Source: JBBIQS01 sp037442205 (GTDB lineage: Bacteria > Myxococcota > Myxococcia > Myxococcales > UBA5297). From it: a stretch of 64,000 nucleotides of DNA. The translations under genes and the position numbers were made by a program. Under the pieces are notes generated by a model that worked only from the letters and a program-made list of their open reading frames with translations, had not been told where the DNA came from and did no database searches. Location: the NCBI GenBank assembly GCA_037442205.1, contig JBBIQS010000015.1:1-64000 (forward strand). Reading direction: 5' to 3'. Shown here piece after piece: positions 31,385-41,122 of the stretch. How positions within the stretch are numbered: position 1 is the first letter of the stretch; every line of letters starts with the position of its first letter.

Positions 31385-34300
31385 TCAGGGGGCGGCGACG
31401 ACGCGGAACTTGGGGACGAAGGTCCCCAGCTCCGGCTGGCGGGCGGCGAGGATCTGGCTGGCGAGGTAGTCGGCCTTGCGCACCTCGGAGGGGAAGCGCT
31501 GCACTTCGCCCTCCGACGAGCCGATGGAGATGACCTCGTTGACCAGCAGCACCTGGTAGACCAGCTCCTCGCGGGTGTTCCAGTAGCGGATGCGCTCGTA
31601 GTCGCCGAGCTCGACGGTGAAGCCCGACAGGTCGAAGCCGTGGTCGGGGTTGGCGCAGATGTCGGCGATGGCCGCCACCATCTCCGGCACCGCGATCGCC
31701 GGGGCGAAGGGGCGGCTGGCCCCGGTGGCGTGGGGGTCGAAGCGGTAGTAGGGCGTGGACAGGGCAAACTGGCGGGCGGCCAGGTCGCGGAAGGCGACGT
31801 GGGTGCTCTCGTGGGCCTCGAGCAGCAGCAGGTTGTAGCCCTCCAGCTCCACCGGCAGGTTGGCGCCGAGCTCCAGCACTCCGCCGAAGGTGCGGGCCAT
31901 CGCCTGGTGCACCTTGTCCTTGTTGCGCTGGAAGCGGGCGCTGACCTCCTCGTCCTCGAGCAGGAAGCCAATGATGTCCTTGGCCGCCCGGCCCGGGCCG
32001 GAGAACTCGTAGCCCTCGCGCGCCAGCTGGGTCTTGATCACCCCGGTGTGGACCTTGGCCAGCCGCATCGTGTCGGCGAAGACCTCCAGCACCTTGTCCA
32101 TCCCGTCGGGCTCGACGAAGGGGTTGCCGCAGAAGGTGGCCACCAGCGGCTGGTAGATCTGGTCGTAGACCGCCCGCGACAGCGCCACCCGCTCCTGGCC
32201 GCAGCGCAGCCAGTAGAGGTTCTGCAGCACGTCGTACTCGACCGCCTCGACGGTCAGCCTCCGGCCCTTCTTGTCGAAGCTCTCGCCGGTGAAGGCCGCC
32301 GCCACCATCTCCCGGGCGGTGAAGACGTCCTGGGCGCCGTCGCGGTAGCACAGGCAGGTCTGCGCCTCGCCATCGAGCTTGCGGTCCTGCCAGTCGAGCA
32401 GCTCGTCGAGGCTGTGGCGGAAGCGGACCACCAGAGCGGTCTTGCCGGCGAACTCCAGGCCGGCGCGCAGCGACGGCTGGTCGCCGGAGGTCCCCTTGTT
32501 CTTGCGCAGCCCGCGCACCAGCGTGTTCTTGAGCACGTGGTGGGGGTCGTCGGACAGCTCCACCGCCGAGGCTTTCACGCCCTCGTAGTTGTTGATGTAG
32601 AAGAACCCGTTGACGCGGGTCGGGGAGAGGAACTTGCGCGGGTCGCAGATGCCGGGGATGGTCACCCGCGGGTTCTTGGGGTGGTCGAGGTTGGAGTAGC
32701 TGCCGCGCTTCAACAGGTCGCCGAAGCGTGCCTTCCAGCTCTCGGTGATGTCGTTGAGCCGCAGGAAGTCGCCCTGCTCGGTGCCGAAGGCGTAGACCTG
32801 CTCGTCCTCGCCGCGCCACAGCGACAGCATGTCGCCGGCCAGGATGTCCACCCTCTTGACCTCGGCGGCCACCGCCTCGCCCGAAGCCAGCTGGTCCATC
32901 ATCGCGGTGATGGTCTCGCTCTTGCCGGTGCCGGAGTCGGCGGAGAAGACCAGCGTCTTGCGCAGGCCGTTCTTGAAGGTGATGGTGATCATCGCCCCGT
33001 GCACGGGCATGCCGCCCATCGCCTTGACCAGCTCGTTGTGCAGCGTGAGCAGCGACTTCTTGAAGAAGCCGACGTAGTCGGTGTCGTCCTCGCGGGCGAC
33101 CCAGGCGGTGGGCAAGAGCCGGCCGTCGGCCTTCTGGTCGAGGACGTAGCCGGTCTTGTAGCTCTCCCCCATGCCCTTGGCCGGGATGCCGAACAGCAGC
33201 ACCGCGTCCCAGTCGGCGGCGTCCACCCTCTCGCGCAGCTGCATCTCGGGGATCTGCGGGAAGAGCCGCATCTCGTCGCTGATCAGGTGCAGGCAGGACT
33301 TGTGGATCACCACCAGCATCTTGAAGGGGCCGACCGGGACCGCCTTGCAGACGTAGGACGAGAGGTCGGCGGTCTGGGCAAAGCGGGCCAGCCGGCGCTG
33401 GAAGAAGGCCAGGTCGGGCTTGACCGCTCCGGCGACGCCGGCCTCACCCTCGCGGCGGGTGAAGCCGTAGCGATAGTCGCTGACGCGCTTGGCGGCGCCG
33501 GTGACGAAGCTGGGAGCGGGGTCGAGGGCGGCGGTGACCCCGGAGAAGGTGCTGCCCTCGATCAGCCGGCGCAGGTAGCCGGGCAGCCCGGCGTGGGCGC
33601 GCACCCCGTCGAGCGCCTCGTAGCCGATCTCGAAGGTGGTGGTGGCCTTGACCTTGGCGTCGGGGATCTCGAAGGCGTGCATCAGCTCGTTGATCAGGTC
33701 GTTGGTGCGCCGGTGCAGGCCGTTGAGCGCGGCGACCTTCTCGTTCTGGCTGCCCTGCTCGAAGCGGGCGGTGAGCACCTTGGTGATCGAGGCGCTGTGC
33801 CACTCGGCGTAGAGGTCGGCCAGCAGCTGGCGGAAGACCGGATCGATCAGCTGGCGATCGTGGTAGGCGGCCAGGCAGGCCAGCGGCCCGTACTGGTTCT
33901 CGACCTCGGCGAAGGTCAGGTCCATCAGCTCCGGATGGCGCCGGCAGACCTTGCGCAGCAGCCGCCGGTAGAGGACGCGGAAGGTGCGGGCGTGGAGCAG
34001 CTCGTCCACCGTCTCGCAGGGGCGCCACTCGACGAAGACCTTGTCGGCGACCGACTTGCCCTCTTCGATGCAATAGACGATGCCCCGCTCGCTGGGGCGC
34101 ACCGGAGTGCCCAGGGCGGCCTTGCGCTTGGGCTCCTGGGCCAGGAGCGGCGAGAGATCGGCGAGCAGGCTCGAGAGCTCGTCCTTGCCGGCGCCGAACA
34201 GTCCCGGCAGCCGCGAGGGATCGCGCCCCAGCTTTTCGTACTCGGCCCAGTAGCGCTTGAGCAGCCCGAGGTAGACCTCGAGCGCGTTCTGGAAGCGGGC

Positions 34301-37300
34301 GTAGCCCTTGGCATCGCCGAGCAGGCGCCCGCCCAGCGACACGCGCACGTAGCCCTGGCCGGCGTAGGTGACGTCGACCTTGCGGTAGCGGGCGATGGCC
34401 CGCAAAAACTCGTGGACCCCGCGCTCGTCGCCCTCGGCGGTGAGCCGCAGGCAGGCGTAGAAGGCGCCGTTGGGCTCGATCAGCTCGGCGTCGCCCATCG
34501 CCTTGCCGTGGGCGGCGATCAGGGCGTCGATGCGCTTCTGCACGTCTCCGCGCAGCCGCACCTCCAGGCGCAGCTGCTTGAGCTCCCTGACCAGGCCGCT
34601 GAGCGCCTCGGAGAGGTGCTTGACGCTGGCCCCGCGGGCCTCGAGGCGCAGCAGCTCCTCGTAGCCCGCGAGCAGGGTCTCGAAGACCGCCACCGGGAAG
34701 TCCTGGCCGCTGGCGTGGGCCAGGGACTCCTGCAAGAGCTCCTTGAGGCTGGCCCAGGCCGGCTGGGTCTTGGTCGGATCGACCAGCTCGCCGGCGATCT
34801 TCTCCAGGGCCTTGGTGTAGCGCTTCACCGCCTGGCCGCTCTCGAGCTTGAGCTCGGTGAGGTAGAGCGACATCAGGTGCGGGGCCGAGGCGCGCTTGCG
34901 CACCATCTCCACCGCCTCGGCGACGTTGGAGTGGACCAGGCCGGTCCGGTCGCCCGAGCCCTGCAGGCCCTTGGTGGTGGCCCCGACGGTGATCAGCCGC
35001 ACCGGCCGGCTGAACTGGTCGCGGTGCTGCTCGTAGAGCTGGGCGATCGAGCGATCGCCCTCGCGCGCCTTGTGATCCTTGGTGACCAGCTTGTGGTAGG
35101 CATTGTCGTCGCAGACGGTGATGCCGTAGGCGCTGGCGATCTGCAGCAGCTTGAGGGTGGTCTCGCGGCGGTAGGCGACGCCGGTCGGATTGTGGGGCGT
35201 GTTGACCACCAGCAGCATGCTGCGGCACCACAGCTCGAAGATCTCCGGGAACCGGCGCAGCGAGTAGCGCAGCTCCTCGAGGCGCGTCAGCAGCGCCAGC
35301 GGATCCATCTCCTTGTCCCCGTTGAGCGGCACTCGGATGGTGCTGGCCGCCGGGAAGTACTTCTCCGGGAACACGTCCTGGTAGCTCCACGACATCTGCG
35401 GTAGCAGCAGCGTGGGGTAGAAGGCGCCGCGCTCGATGACCTTGAGCAGGGCCTCGACCTCGCCGACCGCGGTCGGGTCCATCTCGCCCTTGAGGTCGTC
35501 CATGCGCCGCTGCGCCGAGCGCACCGCGTCCTGCACCGGGGCGATCAGCTGGCGGACCTTGCGGTCCATCTTCGACAGCGGCCCGCCGACGCGCTCCTCG
35601 AGGTGGCCGTGCAGCGCCGACAGGCCGGCCTTGCCCATGGTGTCCTTGAGCATGGCCGCGGCGCCGCCGGTCAGGTTGCCGAAGGCCGCCTTGTCGAGAC
35701 GCTGCTCGGCGCGCTTGGTGAATTTGCTGGCGGCTTCGGCGGCCCGGTAGAGCAGCGTGCGGGCCAGGTAGTCGGAGCGGCTGACGTCGAGCTTGCTGGC
35801 GTTCCACTGCGACGGGGCGAGCGACAACAGCTGCGACTGCTTGATGGCCGCCTGGATCTCGTCCGAGCTCTCGCCGGGAATGCCGAGCTCGCGCTTGAGC
35901 TCGTGCAGCCGGGCTCGGCAGGCCGGCAGCTTCTCGATCTGGAAGCGCTCCACCGCCTCGCGGACCGCCTCGCGGTGGTACTCGCCGACCAGGGTCAGCG
36001 CCCCCCGACCGCCGCCGGGGACCACCGCCACCTTGTACTGGGCCGGGTCGAGGCCGCCGTAGAAGTACTTCATCCAGCGGGCGGCCACCCTCTGCTCGAG
36101 CTCGTCGCTCAGCACCTTGCGGGCGGCATCGTCGGCGTGGGCCAGCCGCGCCAGGAAGCGCACCATCCGCTGCATCTTGCGCAGGGTGAGGTAGTCGAAC
36201 AGGTCGTTGCGACGCCACTCCTGGGCACGGATGGCGTCGATGCTGGCGGTGAGCACCCCCTGGGCCTCGAGCAGATCCGCGCCCTGCTCCAGCGACGCGG
36301 CGAGGCTGTCGAGCAGCGGGGCCGGGAAGCGCTCGAGGATGCGGCGCAGCAAGAGCTGGGTGTTGGCCGGCCGCCCGGAGAAGCTGGTCTGCACGTTGCG
36401 CAGGGTGCGGGCGACGTGCGGGAAGAGGGTGTAGACGACGGTGGTGTTGGAGAGGCGGGCCTTGCGCGAGCAGTCGATGAGCAGCAGCCGCCCGAGCACG
36501 CCGCGCCACTGGCTGGCGGCGCCGGGGTCGGGCGAGAAGACGCCGTGCGGGATACGGGTGACGCGGGCCACGAAGACCTGGTTCGGCTCGGCGCGCATGC
36601 GGGCCAACAGCTCGTCGTCGAGCTTGTCCACCCCGGCCACCAGCCGCACCGGGGTCGAGCCGGCGGGGCCGAACTTGTCGAAGACGTGGTTGGCGATCAG
36701 GTCGATCACCCGGTCCGGGCTCTCGGTGACCACCACCCGGTTGAAGAGGCTGGCGCCCTCGAAGTTGACGAACTCGCCGGCCTCGGCCAGGAAGGACTTC
36801 TCCTCGGCGGCGGTGTTGTAGTGCAGGCTCGAGTCGACCAGCTCGCCGAACAGGTCGAGGAGCATGGCCAGCGCCGCCGGGTCGGCGGAGAGGGTCTCGA
36901 GGTAGCCGTAGAGGGCCTTGCAGTCCTTGCCGAAGACCACCCGGGCCACCAGCTCGCGCATGGCGTCGGTGACCGGCGGGGTGCCGATGGAGAGGCTGTA
37001 GCGGGAGAGGGCCTCGAGGTGGTGGCTCTCGAAGGCCTGCGGCTTGCCGTCCAGCTCGACCGGGCGGCCGACGCGGCGCTTGAGGTCGACCTTGAAGTCG
37101 TCGGCGGCCTGGACGATGCGGAAGACGTTGGAGACGCCGGTGGCCGGCATCAGCTGGTCGAGCAGGGAGTAGCCGAGCGAGTCGAAGGTCTGCTCGTACT
37201 CGCGCACCTGGCGGGCGATGGCCTCGCGCTCGCCGACGGTGGCGGCGCTGACGTCGTCGGGCAGGGCCAGGATCTTGTCGATCTCCGGGATCAGCTGGGT

Positions 37301-37381
37301 GTGGATCCGCCCCTCCTGCATCGAGGCGGCGATGGCCTTGAGGGCCTTGATCTGCTCCAGGAGGGCAACGGCGTGCTGCAT
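31385..37381 (-). CDS. Giant protein: aminotransferase-like region joined to PEPCK-like P-loop region
   Basis: 1998 residues from ATG 37381, preceded by GGGAGAA. Residues 1-600 are mostly helical with no recognised family. Residues about 640-1045 carry the hallmarks of a fold-type I aminotransferase: VVNTPHNPTGVAY (Asn 727), CDDNAYHKLV (about 755), GATTKGLQGSGDRTG with the candidate PLP Lys 803, and VRVSLGG (Arg near 1011). A charged helical insert lies at about 860-960. Residues about 1130-1998 contain MPVHGAMITITF, the P-loop SADSGTGKSETIT (Lys 1487) and VDILAGDM and EQGDFLRLNDIT, reminiscent of ATP-type PEP carboxykinase; an uncharacterised PEPCK-related family (perhaps DUF4914) is possible. 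No signal or membrane helix. Reaction unknown. Located upstream of the kinase-like gene on the same strand, 166 bases apart. Confidence 0.8.
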   Translation of the reverse strand: MQHAVALLEQIKALKAIAASMQEGRIHTQLIPEIDKILALPDDVSAATVGEREAIARQVREYEQTFDSLGYSLLDQLMPATGVSNVFRIVQAADDFKVDLKRRVGRPVELDGKPQAFESHHLEALSRYSLSIGTPPVTDAMRELVARVVFGKDCKALYGYLETLSADPAALAMLLDLFGELVDSSLHYNTAAEEKSFLAEAGEFVNFEGASLFNRVVVTESPDRVIDLIANHVFDKFGPAGSTPVRLVAGVDKLDDELLARMRAEPNQVFVARVTRIPHGVFSPDPGAASQWRGVLGRLLLIDCSRKARLSNTTVVYTLFPHVARTLRNVQTSFSGRPANTQLLLRRILERFPAPLLDSLAASLEQGADLLEAQGVLTASIDAIRAQEWRRNDLFDYLTLRKMQRMVRFLARLAHADDAARKVLSDELEQRVAARWMKYFYGGLDPAQYKVAVVPGGGRGALTLVGEYHREAVREAVERFQIEKLPACRARLHELKRELGIPGESSDEIQAAIKQSQLLSLAPSQWNASKLDVSRSDYLARTLLYRAAEAASKFTKRAEQRLDKAAFGNLTGGAAAMLKDTMGKAGLSALHGHLEERVGGPLSKMDRKVRQLIAPVQDAVRSAQRRMDDLKGEMDPTAVGEVEALLKVIERGAFYPTLLLPQMSWSYQDVFPEKYFPAASTIRVPLNGDKEMDPLALLTRLEELRYSLRRFPEIFELWCRSMLLVVNTPHNPTGVAYRRETTLKLLQIASAYGITVCDDNAYHKLVTKDHKAREGDRSIAQLYEQHRDQFSRPVRLITVGATTKGLQGSGDRTGLVHSNVAEAVEMVRKRASAPHLMSLYLTELKLESGQAVKRYTKALEKIAGELVDPTKTQPAWASLKELLQESLAHASGQDFPVAVFETLLAGYEELLRLEARGASVKHLSEALSGLVRELKQLRLEVRLRGDVQKRIDALIAAHGKAMGDAELIEPNGAFYACLRLTAEGDERGVHEFLRAIARYRKVDVTYAGQGYVRVSLGGRLLGDAKGYARFQNALEVYLGLLKRYWAEYEKLGRDPSRLPGLFGAGKDELSSLLADLSPLLAQEPKRKAALGTPVRPSERGIVYCIEEGKSVADKVFVEWRPCETVDELLHARTFRVLYRRLLRKVCRRHPELMDLTFAEVENQYGPLACLAAYHDRQLIDPVFRQLLADLYAEWHSASITKVLTARFEQGSQNEKVAALNGLHRRTNDLINELMHAFEIPDAKVKATTTFEIGYEALDGVRAHAGLPGYLRRLIEGSTFSGVTAALDPAPSFVTGAAKRVSDYRYGFTRREGEAGVAGAVKPDLAFFQRRLARFAQTADLSSYVCKAVPVGPFKMLVVIHKSCLHLISDEMRLFPQIPEMQLRERVDAADWDAVLLFGIPAKGMGESYKTGYVLDQKADGRLLPTAWVAREDDTDYVGFFKKSLLTLHNELVKAMGGMPVHGAMITITFKNGLRKTLVFSADSGTGKSETITAMMDQLASGEAVAAEVKRVDILAGDMLSLWRGEDEQVYAFGTEQGDFLRLNDITESWKARFGDLLKRGSYSNLDHPKNPRVTIPGICDPRKFLSPTRVNGFFYINNYEGVKASAVELSDDPHHVLKNTLVRGLRKNKGTSGDQPSLRAGLEFAGKTALVVRFRHSLDELLDWQDRKLDGEAQTCLCYRDGAQDVFTAREMVAAAFTGESFDKKGRRLTVEAVEYDVLQNLYWLRCGQERVALSRAVYDQIYQPLVATFCGNPFVEPDGMDKVLEVFADTMRLAKVHTGVIKTQLAREGYEFSGPGRAAKDIIGFLLEDEEVSARFQRNKDKVHQAMARTFGGVLELGANLPVELEGYNLLLLEAHESTHVAFRDLAARQFALSTPYYRFDPHATGASRPFAPAIAVPEMVAAIADICANPDHGFDLSGFTVELGDYERIRYWNTREELVYQVLLVNEVISIGSSEGEVQRFPSEVRKADYLASQILAARQPELGTFVPKFRVVAAP

Positions 37382-37660
37382 CGAGTGTGTTCTCCCGCGG
37401 CTACTGGGCCAGGATTGAGAACGCCGCCCGGTCTGCCGAGCAGGATTTCGCCTTCTCTCCCTGGCTGCTTCTCGAGACCTGGCGGACGCTCGCCCGGCCC
37501 GCGCCGAATGATAACCGGTCACCGGCCCGGGCGCTCCCCGTAAACACTCGGGAGGTGGAGGGTTTTCTTTGGCTTGACGGCGAGCGACCATCCGCCCTCG
37601 CGGTTGGAGCGCGAGCAACCTTGCCGCTACTCTGGACGCCCTTGAGCAGAGGAGTCCCCC

Positions 37661-39568
37661 GTGAGCCCGCGCGTCCCCTCCCCCCTTCGCCCTGCCGCCG
37701 CGTCCCTGCTCTCTCTCCTGCTTCTGGCCTCCGCCTGCTCCAGCCAGCCCTCCGGCGACGCCGATGCCGGCGCCGACGCCGGCTTCACCGGCCCGACCCC
37801 GGTCGCAGTCCCCGTGCTCACTCCCTGCCCCGCCGGCTGGCGCGAAGTCCCCGCCGCCGACGGCCCCACCACCTGCGATCCCTGGCCGGCGACGATCCAG
37901 GACTGCGGCATCGACTCAGCCTGGCTGCCCGGCGATCCGGGCTGCACCCCGCTCGGCACACCCTGCCCCTCCGGCGACTGGGCCGACGGCCTGCCTTCGA
38001 GCGGCGTGCTCTACGTTCGCGCCGGGGCGCCGGTCGGGGCCAGCGGGACGCGCTCGGCACCCTTCGCCACCATCGCCGAGGCGATGACCGCTGCCTCCGC
38101 CGGCACCGTGATCGCGGTGAGCAAGGGAACGTTCGACGAGGTGGTGCAGCTGCGCGCCGGAGTGACCTTGTGGGGCGCCTGCATCGCCGAGACCCTGATC
38201 ACCAGCAGCAGCCTGGCGATCTCCGGAGTCATCAACGCCGCCGGCCAAGGCGGGACGGTCAAGAACCTGCGTGTCTCGGGAGCGCGCGCGGGCATCTTCG
38301 CCAACTCCTCCGGCAACTCGCTGCGCCTGGACAGCGTGGCCATCGACGGGGCGACCGGAATCGGCGCGATCGCCGGCAACCGCGCCGAGATCACCGGCAC
38401 CAACGTCGCCGTCCGCCGGACCCAGCCCAAGCCCGGCAGCAACAACTTCGGCCGCGGCCTCGACTGCGAATTCGGCGGCAAGATCACGCTCGCGCGCGCC
38501 GCGATTGAGTCGAACCTGGAGAACGGAGCCAACGTCTCCGGCGCCGGCAGCCGCCTCGAGCTGACCGATTCGGTGATCCGCGGCACCCAGGTGCGCCTGT
38601 CGGATCTCAGGATGGGCCGCGGAGTGTCGGTGATCACCGGCGGCAGCGCCCGGCTGAGTCGGGTGGTGCTCGAGGACAACCACGAGATCGGCCTCTTCCT
38701 GAGCGGCAGTGCCAGCGCCACGCTGGAGGACTGCATCGTCCGCGGCACCCAGCCCTCGACCGCCGAGGGCGACACCGGCGACGGAGTGGTCGTCGAAATC
38801 CAATCGATGCTTCAGGCCACCCGCTTCATCGTTGCGGCGAACCATTTCAGCGGACTGGCGATCTACGACGGCGGCAGCCGCGTCACGCTCACCGACGCCG
38901 TGATCCGAGACACCGCTGGCGCGGCGAGCACCGGCGAGCAGGGAACGGGGATTGCAGCGCTGGCCGGGGCACGAGCGCAGCTGTCCCGGGTGGCATTGCT
39001 GCGCAACCGCAACGTGGGCCTGGTCGTCTCCGACTCCGGCACCATCTTGGACGCCGCCGACCTGTCCATCCGCGACACCGCCAGCCAGCAGAGCGACGGG
39101 ATGTGGGGCCGCGGGCTCCACGTGCAGTCGGGCGCCAGGCTCACCGCGCGCGGGCTCTCGGTCTCCGGCAGCCGCGACGTCGGCGTCTTCGCCTACGGCG
39201 CCGGCACCGGGCTCGCCCTCGAGGACGTCACGGTCACCCGGACCGTCTTGAGCGATTGCATCGCTCGGGGGAGCTGCCCGAACGCCGGCGGCTCGGGGGT
39301 GGTTTCGGCGGGCAATGCTGCGGTGGCCATCGCCCGGTTCAGGTTGGCCGGGCACGCCCAGTGCGGCATCGAGCTGGGCGAGGGCGGCGTCGCCGATCTC
39401 AGCGACGGCGAGGTGACCGACAACCCGATCGGCGCCTGCGTGCTCACCGACGGCTTCGACGTCAACCGCCTGCGCAGCCAGGTCCGCTACGCCAACAACG
39501 GCAAGGACCTCGATGCCTCAGCGATGCCGCTGCCCGACGCCGCCATTCCCAGGCCGCGTGCGCCGTAA
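37661..39568 (+). CDS. Right-handed beta-helix lipoprotein
   Basis: 635 residues from GTG 37661. The signal runs to LLLLASAC (Cys 26) and is followed by a tether SSQPSGDADAGADAGF. A short Cys-rich domain (TPCPAGWREV, CGIDSAWLPGDPGC) leads into VLYVRAGAPVGASGTRSAPF and TIAEAMTAASAGTVIAVSKG, the entry of a pectate-lyase-like parallel beta-helix, with PbH1-type rungs such as LSRVVLEDNHEIGLFLSGSA and LTDAVIRDTAG. This is the DUF1565/PbH1 pattern of myxobacterial surface proteins. No catalytic residues identified; carbohydrate or surface binding is a guess. A second protein of this type is at 46802. Confidence 0.87.
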   Translation: MSPRVPSPLRPAAASLLSLLLLASACSSQPSGDADAGADAGFTGPTPVAVPVLTPCPAGWREVPAADGPTTCDPWPATIQDCGIDSAWLPGDPGCTPLGTPCPSGDWADGLPSSGVLYVRAGAPVGASGTRSAPFATIAEAMTAASAGTVIAVSKGTFDEVVQLRAGVTLWGACIAETLITSSSLAISGVINAAGQGGTVKNLRVSGARAGIFANSSGNSLRLDSVAIDGATGIGAIAGNRAEITGTNVAVRRTQPKPGSNNFGRGLDCEFGGKITLARAAIESNLENGANVSGAGSRLELTDSVIRGTQVRLSDLRMGRGVSVITGGSARLSRVVLEDNHEIGLFLSGSASATLEDCIVRGTQPSTAEGDTGDGVVVEIQSMLQATRFIVAANHFSGLAIYDGGSRVTLTDAVIRDTAGAASTGEQGTGIAALAGARAQLSRVALLRNRNVGLVVSDSGTILDAADLSIRDTASQQSDGMWGRGLHVQSGARLTARGLSVSGSRDVGVFAYGAGTGLALEDVTVTRTVLSDCIARGSCPNAGGSGVVSAGNAAVAIARFRLAGHAQCGIELGEGGVADLSDGEVTDNPIGACVLTDGFDVNRLRSQVRYANNGKDLDASAMPLPDAAIPRPRAP

Positions 39569-39653
39569 CAGCCGTCACAGCGGCCTGTGGCCGAGATCCT
39601 CTCTAATGGCCGACGGGGCGAACGCGAAGTATTCCCGAGCCCGAGCAACGACC

Positions 39654-40013
39654 ATGAAGAAACTCCACCTGCTTCTCTTGCTGTTGGCTGCCCTCTGCAT
39701 CGCTCCCTCAGGAGGCTACGCAATGAATCCGTTCACTGGAGACGCCACCGTCCTCGCGAAGGCCCTTGGGAACGATGGAGGCATCTGGAAGGATCTTCAC
39801 GGCACCATCCAGTCCATTCGCATCTTCGACCGGGTCGAGCAGACTCCGAAGAATCAGACCCAGAGCTTTTCGTTGGAGATCAAGACCGATGAATCGGCCG
39901 TCGGTGGTTCCGGCCCCAAGGCCTGCACCGGGATCTTCCGGGTGGAAGCGAGCTGGTCCTTCATGGAGCTCAAGAGCGTCACCGTGAAGAAGCTCTCGCT
40001 CGACTGCAAGTAG
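39654..40013 (+). CDS. Small secreted protein of unknown function
   Basis: 119 residues from ATG 39654. The signal peptide MKKLHLLLLLLAALCIAPSG probably cleaves after GGYA. The mature part of about 95 residues has two Cys (GPKACTGIFRV and LSLDCK at the C-terminus) that may pair, and a beta-rich pattern (TQSFSLEIKTDES, VTVKKLSL). The codon use is less GC-extreme than in neighbouring genes (ATG, GAT, TCG mix). No family was recognised. Lies 85 bases after the beta-helix gene. Confidence 0.68.
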   Translation: MKKLHLLLLLLAALCIAPSGGYAMNPFTGDATVLAKALGNDGGIWKDLHGTIQSIRIFDRVEQTPKNQTQSFSLEIKTDESAVGGSGPKACTGIFRVEASWSFMELKSVTVKKLSLDCK

Positions 40014-40117
40014 TGGGTATCGCCAGGTGCCTCGCGCGCTGCCGCCCTTAAGCCAAACCGCCGCCCGGAGTCGCGAGGACTCGGGACGGCGGGATATCGG
40101 CAGCCTGGAGCTGGGCT

Positions 40118-40205
40118 AGAAGGCGACGTCCTTGCGGTCGGCCTTGACCCGCTGGAGCTTGATCACCGGCTCCAGACGGAAGCAGTTGCCGGAGGGCACC
40201 ATTCA
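40118..40205 (-). pseudogene. Possible decayed gene remnant
   Basis: On the minus strand an ATG near 40203 starts MVPSGNCFRLEPVIKLQRV and runs to a stop at 40118, 28 residues that look like the real C-terminus of a protein. Just upstream, in another frame, NRERDTARQQVAEW also looks protein-like, and a TGA sits directly before the ATG. This fits a relic broken by a small deletion. No family was recognised. The rest of 40014-40291 holds nothing else. Confidence 0.28.
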
Positions 40206-40291
40206 GCCACCTGCTGGCGGGCGGTGTCGCGCTCGCGATTAAGGCGAGCGCCCCGAGCTTCTCTGCTGCTCCGCCCCACAGCCAGGTGAGC

Positions 40292-40930
40292 TCAGCGCCT
40301 GGGCTTGGTCCCGACGAGGATGTAGTAGGCCGCGGGCGCCTCGAGCCGTTGCCTGATGATTGCCCGATGCCTGTCGGCGAAACCGGTGAGCGATCGCAGA
40401 AAGACGTCGATCTCCGAGGAACTCGGCGTGAAGGCGTGTTCCTCTGCGAGAACCGAGTAGCCGAGCGTCGCCAAGCCGTCGAGGATGCCTTTCTTCACGC
40501 CGCCGGCGCGCTCCCTATTCGCAACGACGAAGACTCCTCCCGGATTCAGGCACCCGTCGATCGCCGCGAGCTTCGCGGCCAAGTCCTGGACATGGTTGAA
40601 GACGTCCTTGGAGACCACTGCGTCGAAAGCCGCCAAGCGCCCGGCGGAGAGGTCGCCGAGATGGAAGGTGCCCCCCGGGCAGTTGCCCTTCGCCCGCTCG
40701 ATCATCTGGCTCGACAGGTCGATGCCGTGAACGAGCAACCGTGGGCGCAGCGTCGTCAGGTACTGGCACAGCAGACCGGTCCCGCAGCCGAAGTCGAGCG
40801 CTGACGAGCAGCTTTCGCCGAGATGGGCGGCGATTCGCTCGAAGATCCGCACCGTGTACTCGGGCCTCGTCGCGTCCCAGCTGCGCGCGAGGTCGTCGTA
40901 GAAGCGTTCGACTGAGAAGTCAGCGGCCAT
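40292..40930 (-). CDS. Class I SAM-dependent methyltransferase
   Basis: 212 residues. The Rossmann fold motifs are SALDFGCGTGLLCQYLTTL (motif I), HGIDLSSQMIERA (motif II acidic residue), GGTFHLGDLSAGRLAAFDAV (motif IV region) and LNPGGVFVVANRE (post-motif). The N-terminus FYDDLARSWDATRPEYTVR is the methyltransferase type 11/UbiE-like opening. Substrate unknown. Codon use is somewhat less GC-biased than the flanking genes, so recent acquisition is possible. The gap to the next gene is 192 bases and holds nothing recognisable. Confidence 0.88.
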   Translation of the reverse strand: MAADFSVERFYDDLARSWDATRPEYTVRIFERIAAHLGESCSSALDFGCGTGLLCQYLTTLRPRLLVHGIDLSSQMIERAKGNCPGGTFHLGDLSAGRLAAFDAVVSKDVFNHVQDLAAKLAAIDGCLNPGGVFVVANRERAGGVKKGILDGLATLGYSVLAEEHAFTPSSSEIDVFLRSLTGFADRHRAIIRQRLEAPAAYYILVGTKPRR

Positions 40931-41122
40931 GAACCGGTTCTCTCTTGGTGAAGAAGAGTGGAGCCGCTACGGCGCGCTCGAGGCGCGGTCGCACGGGTCG
41001 CTGCCGGGCACGACCAGCCAGACCCAGATTCGCTTCATCGGCAAGCTCCTGCCTCGGGTGAGAAGATTCGGCCGCGACATCATGGGGCGAGCGCGGCCAC
41101 CCCACGAAGGCAGGGCCGTCCG

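Noticed and set aside
30587..35404. 1605-codon plus-strand ORF opposite the kinase and the giant fusion protein
   Set aside because: Low-complexity Leu/Gln/Val/Gly/Ala sequence, and the minus strand carries two genes with clear motifs.
33444..36509. 1021-codon minus-strand ORF within the giant protein, different frame
   Set aside because: Arg/Ala/Gly/Pro-rich noise without domains; same-strand shadow.
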